The notes below the pieces were generated by a model that saw only the letters and a program-made list of their open reading frames with translations, ran no database searches and was not told where the DNA came from. A program made the position numbers and the translations under genes. 64,000 nucleotides of DNA from Aspidapion aeneum (lineage: Eukaryota > Arthropoda > Insecta > Coleoptera > Brentidae): NCBI GenBank assembly GCA_963576565.1, contig OY755040.1:88837002-88901001 (forward strand), written 5' to 3'. Shown one piece after another: positions 32,490 through 43,830 of this stretch; position 1 is the stretch's first letter, and each line of letters opens with the position of its first letter.

Positions 32490-33530
32490 TTCCCAGCATA
32501 CCCAGACAGGATGTAATTGAAATTATTGAAGATCTTTTAAATCAAAATTTATCTTTAAGCGAAAAAGTTAAAAAAGGTTTATTACTCTTGTTAAAAAAAT
32601 GTTTAAATTTAGATTTTTTCCAATTTAATTTTTTTTTTCGTATGTTTGATGGATTGCCAATGGGTTCCGGCCTTTCGCCTTTTCTTGCTGAAATTTTTAT
32701 GTCTGATTTTGAATCTAGGCTAATAGTTCTTTTTTAAATAATATATTTTTTTGGACCAGATACGTAGACGATACTTTTGTTGTGTGGAATGGCTCAAAGA
32801 CAAAACTTAATAATTTTTTAATTTTTTTAATTCATTGAACAATAAAATTCAATTTACCATGGAACTGGAAGAGAATGACATCTTAAATTTCTTAGATTTG
32901 ACTATAAAAAGACATAACTCCAATTTACAATTTTATAGAAAGCCTACTCAAACAGATCATGTTATTCTGCCAGATTCCAATCACTTATTTTCTTACAAAA
33001 TAGCTTTATTTAACGCTTTAATTCATCGGAAGGAAAAAAACACAAAAAAAAATCTATTGTCTGATCCATTGGATATTTCCATTCCTCCATACCAACCAGC
33101 TAAATATGTAAAATTAATGTATCTGGGCAGTATCTCTTTGAAAGTGGGAAATGTTTTAAATTCTTTAAATTGCAATATTAAGATTGCTTACAAATCTTTT
33201 TTAAATATTAAAAGCCTTTTTTCGAGAATAAAGGACCCAACTCCAACCGTAGAAAAAGGCGGAGTCTACTTGCTCTCTTGTGATGACTGCCCCGCTAAAT
33301 ATGTGGGACAAACGGACCGTAGTTTTAAGGTTAGGGTACGTGAACATTTGACTCCAAACGATAATCAGCTTTTGGCATGCATTTGAGGGAAACGGGACAT
33401 TCTTTTAGTATAGAAAATAATTTTAAAATGTTACATGATACCCAAAAAGGCAGAAAATTGAATTTTTTGGAGAATTTTGAGATTGCTAAACTCCAAATTG
33501 ATCAATCGTCACTTTGAATGAAAACACTAC
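32490..33530 (+). pseudogene. PLE-C reverse transcriptase and GIY-YIG endonuclease
   Basis: Penelope-like RT motifs run in order: DGLPMGSGLSPFLAEIF near 32650, then RYVDDTFVVW near 32759 (both catalytic aspartates present), thumb-region DILNFLDLTIKR, and a GIY-YIG nuclease (GVYLLSCDDCPAKYVGQTDRS near 33260, with R and the HL of the next helix). The 3' end reads FEIAKLQ and stops near 33520. A stop near 32737 and frame changes before 32835 and after 33386 break the frame. RT plus C-terminal GIY-YIG is the signature of Penelope-like retroelements. The N-terminal region is missing. Confidence 0.85.
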
Positions 33531-33914
33531 TAACGCCCACTTCAAAGAGGTAGCTAAAGTTTTATACAATTTCAAATAAGATTTCTTTATCTGAGTTTAT
33601 TTATTGAATTTTGTCAATTTTAAATTGTTTCTGTTAATTTATTAATTTTAAGTTAGATGTCGTTCTGTACCTATTTCAGATATCTGGGTTCTGTTTATAT
33701 TATTTATTATTTATTATTTTAACCTATATCTTCTTTGTCAAATAATTGTATTTTATAAAAGTTGTGTGTTTATGTCCGTTTGACTAATTTTTAATCTGTA
33801 TGTTGTTTTTAAAATGTTTTTTATTTTTTATTTCTGTATCTTCCAGATTTTCATTTATTTTTAGCATATTCTATTTTAAATATTATAATTTACTTTAATT
33901 TTTTATTATTCTTA

Positions 33915-33972
33915 CTGACCAAACCACTTGATAATGGTTTTTTAAAAACCGAAACGCGTCGTGATTAGACAA
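33915..33972 (+). ncRNA. Degenerate hammerhead-like motif in PLE-C end
   Basis: The order CAC, TTGATAA, a hairpin (TGGTTTT...AAAACC), GAAAC, GCGTC, GTG fits a hammerhead: stem I CAC/GTG, stem II, GAAA and a GTC cleavage site. The core CUGANGA is changed at two positions (C to U and G to A). It is probably a decayed ribozyme. Its inverted copy lies at about 23925-23982. Confidence 0.45.
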
Positions 33973-34024
33973 TAAAATATTTGTGAAGTAAGCAGGACTT
34001 TTCGTTTCTTCTTCTTCAACAATG

Positions 34025-34770
34025 ATTCATTCGGAAGCCTACACACACAGGACAGTACCTACATTTTAAGTCTACCCATTCTGTTGCTACAAAACAAGGA
34101 GTTATAAGAAGTTTGTATTGAAGAGCCGTAAATATTTGTAGTAGTAATAAAGAATTAACTACAGAAATCTGCAACATTAAAAGGGCTTACAACAAAATGG
34201 TTATTCCGAGAAATTAATCTCTTAAATTAAAAACAAACCAAATGTGGCAAATTTTCAAAATAATAATCTGTTGGGTGTTATTAACATTCCATATGTTCAC
34301 GGGATTTCAGAAAACATAAGACGAATAGCCAAACACTATAATAATAACATTTTTATCGGAAAATACGATGAGGAGTTTTGTAACTAAAACAAAACCAGAA
34401 AATTCCTCAAATAATAGGGAATGTATTTACCAAATCCCGTGTGAGTGGTAAATCATATGTAGGTGAAACAAAACGCCCTCTTCAGGGTAGAGTAAATAAA
34501 CATCTAAAATGTACCCAATTAGGGGATATTGAAAAATTCGGTTAGCAGATCATGCATGGTCAAATGATCACCGGATTCAATGGTCTGAAACTAAAGTTTT
34601 TCAAACACGAAAGTTTATTGAAGCCGCATTTAAAATGCAGAATAAAGAAGTTTTCAGTCAACCAAGCATGGACATAGCAAACATATGGAAACCACTCCTT
34701 AGGGAAAAAAAGCGTCTAAGGATTAAAAAGGGGGGCGGGCCGTCACGCCTGACTGCACACCAAGTAGTAT
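34025..34770 (+). pseudogene. PLE-D 3' part with GIY-YIG domain
   Basis: Sequence resumes the PLE-D frame cut at 23827. It shows the post-RT block (a [13 protein letters not shown] segment in a shifted phase), IPYVHGISENIRRIAKHY near 34290, and a GIY-YIG nuclease whose SYVGETKRPLQGRVNKHLK part is near 34445. It ends after a basic stretch (KRLRIKKGGG) near 34740. Several frame changes and stops. Confidence 0.78.
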
Positions 34771-34799
34771 AAGTAGTAGCCTGTAGATTGGATTGTTTA

Positions 34800-34850
34800 G
34801 TTTACATTTGAAAACGGTTAGAAATACTTACTAACCGAAACGTCGTGTTT
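34800..34850 (+). ncRNA. Degenerate hammerhead-like motif in PLE-D end
   Basis: TTGAAAA is followed by a hairpin (CGGTTAG, loop, CTAACCG), then GAAAC and GTC. The core has the same two changes as PLE-C (C to U, G to A). Position at the 3' end of a Penelope-like element supports a decayed ribozyme. Confidence 0.4.
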
Positions 34851-34870
34851 AAAATAAATAAAGACAATGG

Positions 34871-36718
34871 AAGTCCGAAATTATATTTCTAAATAAATTA
34901 TATCTACACACACAAATAATAATGATGATGGTGATTTTAAGACTAAAAGTTTATATAAACATAGGTCCGCAAACGCGGTATTAATCGATCCACGGCGTTA
35001 AAATTACAAAAAAGTATTTAGTTTTTTTTTATAGCTGCTGCAGTTTTTGTGAAACCTAGGATAAACTGTATGCCTAATAATACCTCATAGAGTATCTCAA
35101 AGGATAGTAATTATTTAGAAATAAATATATAACTTTTCAGGGGTCACACACGTGGCGGCACCACTTTTTCCCCTTAATTTTTTTGTGGTGCTCCGGTAAA
35201 ATATTCTAAAATTTAAAATGAATTGTCTGTTTTATTAGTTCAGGCAAGATTCGGGAAAATCCACTTTCTAGAAGCATTTTATATTACTTTTTGGCAAATG
35301 GGCAATTCCCCCTATTTTGACCCCGCTGAATCCGAATATCCCTGTTGCTAACTCGAAATATTGACAGGGGCTGAGATATTCAAGATGGCACATAAAGGGG
35401 CCAATCGGGTGTAAAAGTGGAAGAAACTAAAAAAACACAAATAGACATGTATAATATCTGGAACTCAAATTATGTAGCAAACTAGTGGGCGCTGAAAATG
35501 CAACAGAGTATTTTCACTTGTTTTTTAGTATGACGTGAGTTTGACACTTTAAAAAGCGTCTGTTTAATTTTTATGATAATTACATACAAATTATTGAATA
35601 ATTATGTATTACTTTCTCTAATTATATGAAGTGTTATATTTAAAACTAAAAAAAAAAATTACGATGGAGATATCCAGTACAGGTAATTTAACCAAAAAAC
35701 ACTAAACACCAATATCTAGCTGTAGGTTGTCATAGAGTAATCATATTTTTTAAACTAAAAAGTCAATTATTATTAGAATTTACCTTAAAGAAATATAAAA
35801 AATATAATTTAGTGTGTGATAAAATTTTGTTAAACAAAACTATTGTCACGTTTTTGTTAATTGAATGTTTCTTAACAAAATGAAAGAAAAATGGCTGCGC
35901 TTTCTTGTGCCTTTTTAAGATTTTTAATATTAAAGATAAAGTGCCTACATACGACCCAAGTAAAAGAAATTAAAATATACATCTTAAATATAAAACTTGT
36001 TTGTTTATTAACGAATTTTTATTAAATAAAAAATGTTTAATCGACTAAAAATTTGATTGATAGTTTTTTAACATAAATTTGATTAACTCATTAAATTTAA
36101 AGATGGCGGACGCGTAAAAATTAGAAAAAGCTTCGTTCGAAAAAATTTTAAAATAAAGGATTTTAATCAAATTGATATAAACAACTTTTTAGGCCTGTAA
36201 AAAGCCAAGTGAATTATGGTAGCGGTTACAGTTACTTCGAAAGTCAAATTTTGAACCAAAACTTTTACAAACTTTTCGTATTTTTAACTTAGGAAAGGTG
36301 CCCGCAAATTTTTCAAAAATATCATTTTGACAGATCTTTGTTTTGGAAAGGGTTAAGTGGATTATCAAAGGACCACGCACTAGTTTACACAGGCCTTATG
36401 GGGAATTTTTGTCTCGGTTGAACTTGCTATAATTTTAGTATATTATAGTGGGGTATGTAACAAAAAAAAATGTAAGTAAAGTTAAGTTTTTCTATGTACT
36501 GTTTTTGAGATATAAACGGTCAAAATTCGTGAAATGGTCGTTTTTTTGTATGTTTTAATAATATTAACTCTTACATCTTGACAGTTAGAAAGAAGAATTA
36601 TAGAAATCAGTTGATTGGCTTGGTCGAGTTAATATCCTGAGAATTTGAGAAGAAGAGTTCTTGTATTGAGACACTACACACATGCATAGGTGGAAATTTT
36701 CGGAAAATTTATGTATGA
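34871..36718. other. AT-rich DNA without recognised genes
   Basis: No convincing frame. The segment 35225-35400 contains 'ttttgaccccgctgaatccgaata', whose reverse complement appears at 51620-51650, so it belongs to a dispersed repeat. Confidence 0.6.
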
Positions 36719-36790
36719 TCTTTGGTAGCTTAATGAAAGAGCGTTTGCGTACAGAGCAAGAGGTTCCGGGTTCGAGTCCCGATCAAAGAG
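36719..36790 (+). tRNA. tRNA-like cloverleaf, anticodon ACA (tRNA or pseudogene)
   Basis: The 72-nt sequence folds as a cloverleaf: acceptor TCTTTGG with TCAAAGA (one G-U), D arm GCTT/GAGC, anticodon stem TTTGC/GCAAG with loop GTACAGA, T arm with loop TTCGAGT. The B box GGTTCGAGTCC is perfect and the A box is near consensus. Six T's at 36795-36800 could terminate Pol III. The anticodon would be ACA (codon UGU, Cys), which is not used in normal animal tRNA sets, where GCA serves. The first T-stem pair is C-A. A tRNA pseudogene or SINE head is likely. Confidence 0.55.
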
Positions 36791-37104
36791 AAACTTTTTT
36801 ATAATTTTTCTTTCTTTAATTTTACGTGTTGTTTAAAGTTAATATTATTAAAACAATGTTAGAAAGCAAAACAATTACACATGTGTGGAGTGTGTCCGCA
36901 AAATAATATTAATAGGTCTTATTTTAACATAAATTTTGCCCTTATGTCATTTTTTTACAATGATCTTTAATACAAAACCTAATTTTTTATGTAGAGAATA
37001 GCAAAATGCAAGCAAAAAATAAATAACTTTTTATCCAAGAAGCCTTTACATTAAATTCCTTTTTTTTAGAAAATGGTAAAATTAGTTTTTAGATGCAATA
37101 TAAG

Positions 37105-37576
37105 TGTTAGCTCCCGCTAAATTTCGCGGTTGTTTATATATATTTTTAAAAACACACAACTGTATGAAGGACAAAGCGCATTCCGCGTATTTGGACATGC
37201 GCACCAACAACCAGGGAGATCCTTGTCAATCGCCCAGAGAAAAAGGCGTGTTAATTTCGTTCTCCAACTATATCAAATTTCTACACCTGAAAGTGCTCGA
37301 TTTTTGTGTACTGAAGCATAGAACTAGAAACTTCAGCCCTTCAGCTACGTGGTGACATCATTAGATCCATCAGGGGCCCCTTGGAAGTGGAGAATTTGGC
37401 TGCAAAAGAGGTGAGTGCATTTGTCTGATAACCGTTGTGTGCCACCAATATTTTTTCCTATGGACGTTTAGATTATTTCATAATTTCATATCAATATTTA
37501 TGTTTGTTCGCGCTATCATTAATTAAAATATTTACAGTCCACTGCATTTAGCGTTTTTTCTATCCGTGGACTAACA
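37105..37576 (+). repeat. BEL4 5' LTR
   Basis: The LTR starts TGTTAGCTCC and ends GGACTAACA: the terminal TGTTAG/CTAACA are inverted. The end is fixed by the primer site five bases downstream. No partner LTR remains in the window. Confidence 0.7.
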
Positions 37577-37581
37577 TAAAG

Positions 37582-37599
37582 TGGTCCTTCGAGCCGGAT
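37582..37599 (+). promoter_or_regulatory. BEL4 primer-binding site (tRNA-Tyr)
   Basis: TGGTCCTTCGAGCCGGAT matches, from memory, the exact complement of the insect tRNA-Tyr 3' end with CCA. It lies five bases after the LTR end. Confidence 0.8.
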
Positions 37600-37796
37600 T
37601 ATTTTTAAATAATAAATACATACGACGGTATTAATAATTATTTGCAGCCAAACAAGGCGACCTTGAATCGCATCGTATTTGCAACCAGAGAAAGTCGTCT
37701 GCACCGACGACTGCACGTGTCTTTCGCATGCTCGATTCAGTAAACAAAGCGAAGGGATCAAAACAAAACAAAACAAACGGGCAGAGTTCAGGTGTG

Positions 37797-38052
37797 TACC
37801 ATATCATTTCGATATTTAAAACAATTTTCATCAATTGCGATAAATTAGTGCATATTTTCGACAATTCGTCATTTTTCTATTTCAGAAGCATTAATTTAGC
37901 GTTAATTGTATATTTCTGTGATTAGATGTGTTCCATATCATTTCGATATTTAAAATAATTTTCATCAATTACGATAAATTAGTGCATATTTTCGACAATT
38001 CGTCATTTTTCTATTTCAGAAGCATTAATTTAGCGTTAATTGTATATTTACC
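37797..38052 (+). repeat. Tandem duplication in the BEL4 leader
   Basis: About 130 bp starting 'catatcatttcgatattta' is repeated twice head to tail, with very few differences. Each copy ends near 'tttctatttcag|aagc', a plausible splice acceptor. A donor-like GAGGTGAGTG lies in the LTR near 37408. Confidence 0.8.
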
Positions 38053-38081
38053 GACAATTTCGTCATTTCAAAGGTAAAATC

Positions 38082-41000
38082 ATGTCTGTCAAAAAAGCCG
38101 CGCAAAAACGCAAGGGTTTTTTATCTGCGATCACCGAGTGTTATGTGTTGTCACAGAACGCGGAAAAGGATGAAAGAGCGAGAAACGAGTTTCAAGTGAG
38201 GTATGCCGATTTGGATGAAACCTTCGATAAATGCATGCTGGCACATAATGACGTCATTATGTTGCTAGACGACTCGGACGATGAGGAATTTAAAACGCAG
38301 GATGCGATCCTTTCAGAAGCTCGTAAATATTTTTATGCGTGTAAGGGGGTTTACTCTAAAATATTTCCGATTGAGGCCCCATCCTTTTCGGGATCATATG
38401 TTCGACAAAACGAAACTCCAAAACTCAAAGAGTTAGGTATTCCCATATTTCGAGGTGATAAAAAATTATGGCCAAGCTTTTTCGATCTTTTTAATAACAT
38501 TATAGATCAAAATCAAAGTCTAAGTAACGTTCGAAAACTTCAATATTTATTTTCATATCTCGAGGATGAGCCTTTAAAATTGATATCAGGGATTAGCTTA
38601 TCTGATCAAAATTATAAAATTGCTTATGACAAATTAGTCAATAGATATCAAAACAAGCGAGACCTCGCAAATGATGCTTTAAGCTTAATTATGAACTCCA
38701 CCTTAAAAAACGAGTCAGCTAAAGAATTACGTAATTTAATTGACACCTTTTCTGAATCCCTAGAAATTTTAAAATCACTTAGCTTTGACGTTGACAGTTG
38801 GGACTTTATTATTTTTTTCATTTTATTAGAAAAATTAGATATTCCAACGCGTTCAAATTTCGAAATGAGTCACGCCAATACTAATACCGAAATTCCCACT
38901 TTTCAGTCACTTTTTCAATTTCTAGAAAAAAGATGTAAAGTTTTGGAATCACTTCCTCAATCAACAGCACCCAAAAAGGTGCCTATATATCAAAAATCAA
39001 ATTCTATGCAAAGTCAGTCTGGGCAAAAGCCTACCTATCAAAATTCAAATTCTATGCGAAATCAGTTTGGGCAAAAGCCTACCTATAAATCATCCAATTC
39101 GCCTTTTATAGGACTGGCTGGCACCTCAACTAATTCGAGTACGGGAATAAAATGTTTCCGGTGTAATCAAGGTCACGTGCTTTCGAAATGTCAAACATTT
39201 CTTGATCTTTCACCTATCGATCGCCTATCTTTCGTCAAACAGAAAAAATTATGTCTAGCGTGTTTTCATCCCTTGCATAATGTAGATACGTGCAAATCAA
39301 AATATTCATGCAGGATTTGCAATAGTAAAAGGCACCACACTTTAACTCATATCTTAGAAACTAATCAAGAGTCTGGAAGCCAAGATACTAGTCCTGTCAT
39401 TCACACACCACCTGTCAATAATCTTCATGTGTCATTAAATGCCTCAGGACCTTCAGGTACCTTTCTTTTATGCACCGCCATAATAGATGTTATGGACGGT
39501 TGCGGAAATTTTCAACCTGTAAGGGCACTGCTTGATTCTGGATCACAGACAGGATTCATCAGTGAAAAGTGTATTCAGCGTCTTAATCTTCCTAGGCGAA
39601 GTTACACCACTGAAATATTCGGATTAAATCAGATGTCTTCTTTTACTTCCAAAGGGCTCGTTCAATGTCACATTAAGCCACAAGGACAAGTCACTCCTTT
39701 ACTTAATTTCGAAGCAATTGTTGTTCCACAACTATGTTCCAATATGCCTACATTCTCTTTGAACGATAATCAGTGGAAACACTTGCAAAACCTTAAACTT
39801 GCCGACCCATCTTATTTCAAATCTAGACCTGTGGACCTGGTTATTGGTTGCGAGCTATTCGCACAGATATTCAAGGAGGGCAGGGTTCTTGGACAGGTAG
39901 GGCAGCCTTCAGCCCTTGAAACTATCTTTGGCTGGGTCGTCATGGGAAAGGTTGACGAAGTAGGTAGTCTTACGGAACGAACCAGTTGTTTTTTAACGAG
40001 TCATTCACCTCCTTTAGAGGTCATTCTCCCTAGGTTTTGGGAAATCGAACATTTGCCTAAAAAACAAATCTTATCAAAGGAAGAAAAACAGGCAGAATCA
40101 ATTTTTACTGCTAGTGTAGTACGGCAACCGAGCGGTAGATTCATGGTAGATCTTCCGTTTAAAGATAAAATAAACCCTGACCTAGGAAATACTTATCCGC
40201 AAGCTTATCGTAGATTTTTACTTCTAGAAAATAGATTAATCAAAAATCCTGATCTGTACACTGCCTATTCAAGTTTCATGCAAGACTATATCGATTCTAA
40301 TCATATGAGTTTAGTTTTATCTAGTCAACCAAAGGTCGACGTGTCGTGTTTTTTAGCACATCATTGCGTACTAAAGCCGGAAAGCTTAAGTACAAAATTA
40401 AGGGTAGTCTGGGATTGTTCGGCAGTCACCCCAAAAAATATTAGTCTCAATGACACATTGTTATCTGGACCGAAACTTCAAAAAGATATTGCTCCTCTAC
40501 TCCTTACGTTTCGTCTTAATCCTATTGCCTACATTGCTGACATCAAACAGATGTTCCGTCAAGTCCTTATCAATCCTTATCACCGTCCTTATCAAAGGAT
40601 ATTGTGGAGGTTTTCTCCACAGGACCCACTTTCAGTGTGGGAACTTTCTACTGTCACTTTTGGCATGACATGCTCACCTTTTCTAGCCATGCGTACCTTA
40701 AATGAGTTGGCAGAGAGAGAAAAGGAACGTTTTCCTATGGCTAGTACTGTTCTAAAAACGTCAATCTATATCGACGATATCTTGGGAACTAGCCCTTCGC
40801 TTTCTGAAGCTCTCTCCCGTCAAACAGAACTCAATGATTTGTTGAAGTCGGGAGGATTTGAACTTAAAAAATGGGCAAGCAATTGTCCTGAGTTATTGGC
40901 AACATTGCCAGAGTCCGATCGTCAAATGCCTCTCTCCTTCGACAAGGAGGAACCCCACTTTATCAAAGTTTTAGGACTTCAATGGCATCCAAAAAACGAC

Positions 41001-41507
41001 ATTTTTTCTTATCAATGCCGAATGAAGGACAAACCCCCAACCAAACGTTCTATTTTATCTATCATAGGGACAATCTTCGATCCCTTAGGTTTTCTTTTTC
41101 CCTTGTTGCTACAAGCAAAATTTATTTTCCAACAGTTGTGGATATCGAAAATAGGCTGGGACGAAGAACCAGATTCTTCTATCATCGACTCTTGGAACAA
41201 ACTTCGTTCTGAATTCCCGCTTCTTTCCAATTTTCAATTACCCCGACAAATCAAACTGTCAAAAACCAATACCTGTCAAATCATCGGCTTCTGTGACGCT
41301 TCAATTCGAGGCTACGCAGGCGTCGTATATTTTCGTGTAGAAGAGGAAAACAATATATCTGTTTCTCTCATATCTGCAAAATCTAGGGTCGCGCCTATAA
41401 AGTCACAAACTTTGGCTAGGCTAGAACTCCTAGGCGCATTTCTTTTAAGCGAATTAATTGACTTCGTTTTATCTAGCTATGAGGGAAAAATAACTTTTAC
41501 AAATATA
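38082..41507 (+). pseudogene. BEL4 gag-pol, truncated in RNase H
   Basis: The frame from MSVKKAAQKRKG is open for about 1,140 codons. It has the gag DUF1759-type segment (FRGDKKLWPSFFDLF), zinc knuckles (CFRCNQGHVLSKC, CRICNSKRHH), protease (LLDSGSQTGFIS near 39530), reverse transcriptase (SIYIDDILG near 40765) and most of RNase H (GFCDASIRGYAG near 41285). At about 41507, in the middle of RNase H, it joins an unrelated Gypsy integrase tail and soon stops. Integrase and the 3' LTR are missing, so it cannot replicate alone. The upstream methionine at 38040 is possible, but the second one follows a repeat end and suits other BEL starts. Confidence 0.9.
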
Positions 41508-41908
41508 TCCAGGATATAAAAATACCTATGCTGAATCTTTTGAAGAACTTAAGGAAATAGTTATAGAAGTTAAACAAAAACTTCATATCTCTCATGAAAG
41601 AAACGCTAAAGCTTATAATCTAAGGAAGCGTGATATTCAATTTAAAGTTGGTGATAGAGTGTGGAGACGTAATAAAGTCTTATCTAATGCCGTAAATAAG
41701 TTTTCAGTTAAATTAGCTCCAAGATATAACTTATCTATTGTTCACAAAAAACTTACTCCTCTGGCTTATCAACTAAAGGATCCAGACAATTTCATCTGGC
41801 TTATCAACTAAAGGATCCAGACAATACCAATGCAGGTGTTTGGCATATAAAAGATTTGAAGGTATGTCACGATTATGATGATTTGTCTTCAGCCGATTCG
41901 GAAGAATA
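41508..41908 (+). pseudogene. C-terminal integrase fragment of a different Gypsy-type element
   Basis: The frame reads ESFEELKEIVIEVKQKL, then FKVGDRVWRRNKVLSNA and KLAPRYN: the tail of a Gypsy-type integrase with the VGDRVW motif. A 31-bp tandem duplication at 41760-41790 and 41795-41825 (offset 35) shifts the frame. It ends near SSADSEE at 41908. It is not part of BEL4. The following 500 bp may be its 3' untranslated region. Confidence 0.75.
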
Positions 41909-42400
41909 GTTTTGTTATCTTTATCTAATAATTCTACAAGTACTTATCTTATAGTTCTACCTTAATTACTTATTATCTCCACCTTATATTGTATGGAGTA
42001 AAATACCAAAAATATTATTCTATTAAATTGCCGTACTGCTATCAGAGAAATAGTTTACCTTACCTTGCCTACTTGCTGTGCTGTAGCAATAGAGCCTACC
42101 TTAAGTTTTTAGTTTGAGATTACCCATATGTGACAGAGTCACTCTTTGTTGCCTATTTACCTTTGTTTACAAAATACCTTAATCTACCTAAAGTAGATCT
42201 ACCTAGTTACGTTGTGTAAAAAATGATTATATTATCTACACATTGATATTGTGTATGAAGTTACCTTGTGTAAAAATTTCCTTTAGTTTAAGTTTCCTCT
42301 AGAGGTTTAAGATTTTTAATACCTAGTATTATCTTATTTTCCTATATCCCTCTGTTATTGGCAAATCCTTGAGCCTTTAGTCTTAGATTATCTTATATAT
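41909..42400. other. Non-coding flank of the Gypsy-type fragment
   Basis: AT-rich, with CCTTAC-type repeats, and no open frame. Sequence continuity may resume after Gypsy5 at 48943, since Gypsy5 inserted here. Confidence 0.5.
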
Positions 42401-42816
42401 TGTTACGGGTTCTCCACAATAATTAAAACTCGCAATTGTTGAAAACGATACGTCAATTTATTTCGACAAATTATGTACAAAAACACGCACTTAAACTTAC
42501 TAATAACTTGCTAATAATTCACTACTTTAATACGCCTATTAACTTCGCGTTAACATCTAGCGATCACTACCATTGGTTATCTGTGACTGAATGCCTGGTG
42601 CGCGACCCCGGCCCTGTATATAGGATCGTCCATCTCTCTCGAACTTTCCGGCAGCCTTCGACGTCCGGAAAGTTCCCGCACTACTGTGACCGCAAGCCAC
42701 AGACAACGCAAATAAAACCTAGACTAAGAATACAACCTTAAGATAAATCGACCTAATACTACACTAAACCTAAATAAATTCCAATTATAAAATTTAAATA
42801 ACTTGAATTTGTAACA
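42401..42816 (-). repeat. Gypsy5 3' LTR
   Basis: Downstream LTR in element orientation, next to the purine run AAGAGGAGGATAG (minus strand, 42817-42829). Confidence 0.92.
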
Positions 42817-42829
42817 CTATCCTCCTCTT
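42817..42829 (-). promoter_or_regulatory. Gypsy5 polypurine tract
   Basis: The minus strand reads AAGAGGAGGATAG immediately before the 3' LTR. One T interrupts the purines. Confidence 0.7.
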
Positions 42830-43830
42830 CAGGTTTGATCGTCTCGATCAACATTTCCCAGGTAAGGTTTTAGTCTGTCTAGATGAACAACTTTCATCTT
42901 GGACTTCGGGCTTCTCTGGATTCGGTAGACTACATCATTAATTCTCTTAACAACTTTATAAGGCCCTTCCCATGGTGGTGTCAACTTAGGTGATCTTCCT
43001 TTCTTGCGTTGAGGATTGTATAGCCAGACTTGATCATTCTCTTTGAACCCTGAAGAGTTTGCTTTCAGGTCATATCTCGCTTTCATGCAGTCACTGGCTA
43101 TTTCTATTCGCTCTCTAACCACTTCATGGATATCGTGCAGCTTTTGCCTTAAACGTTCGACATAGTCATTAACCTCTAAGTGTGCTTCTTCAGGTGAACC
43201 AAACATGATATCACATGGTAAACGCAGTTCTCTACCAAACAGGATACTAGATGGAGTAGCTCCTGTCGTATTGTGAATGGCAGTTCTATAGGCCATCAAA
43301 AACAATGGAATATATTGGTCCCAATCTGTTTGGTGCTCATCAACAACTTTGCAAAGATGTTCCTCTATTGTTTTATTAAATCTTTCAACCATGCCATCTG
43401 ACTGCGGATGCAAAGCAGTAGTCCGTGTTTTATGTATTCCTAAAAGGTCACAGAGATTCTGGAAGAGCTTTGATTCAAAGTTTCTTCCTTGATCTGAATG
43501 TAGTTCCAAAGGAATGCCAAATCGGCTGAAAACATCATTTACCAGAACTTCTGCAACTGTAGCGGCCTCTTGGTTAGGCAAAGCAAAAACTTCTGGCCAT
43601 TTCCTAAAATAATCCATGACAACAAGGATGTATTTGTTGCCCTTTTTAGTTTCTGGAAATGGTCCGGCCACATCAATAGCAATGCGTTCGAATGGCAGAC
43701 CTACGTTATATTGTTTCATTTGACCTCTGGACCTTGTTTTGGGACCTTGGCTGGCTGCACAAGTCGAACATCGGCGGCACCAGTTTTTCACATCTTGAAA
43801 GTAATTGACCCAATAAAATCGGTTTCGAAT
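42829..43830 (-). pseudogene. Gypsy5 integrase
   Basis: The frame holds the zinc-finger end ([12 protein letters not shown]), the rve core with D in AIDVAGPFPETK, D in LHSDQGRNFESKLF and E in DGMVERFNKTIEEHL, and the C-terminal GPYKVVKRIN and KPYLG tail. It is in another phase from the upstream RT-RNase H frame; a one-base change near 43820, after the NKTM block, causes the shift. The domain is otherwise complete. No chromodomain seen. Confidence 0.88.

Larger units (their letters stand above)
23828..34024. mobile_element. 10.2-kb insertion block in PLE-D: PLE-C plus nested BEL3 and mariner
   Basis: Both ends lie in PLE-D coding sequence and are bounded by identical 12-mers ATTCATTCGGAA (23816-23827 and 34025-34036). 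The block's outer parts are inverted copies of one Penelope-like 3' region: 23845-24440 on the minus strand and 33540-34020 on the plus strand. I read the block as a Penelope-like element, PLE-C, inserted with an inverted partial copy at its left end and later hit by BEL3 (24525-32054). Confidence 0.75.

Noticed and set aside
37408..38020. Spliced host gene in the BEL4 leader
   Set aside because: Donor- and acceptor-like sites exist but lie in the LTR and in a tandem duplication; no exon-like coding sequence supports a host gene.
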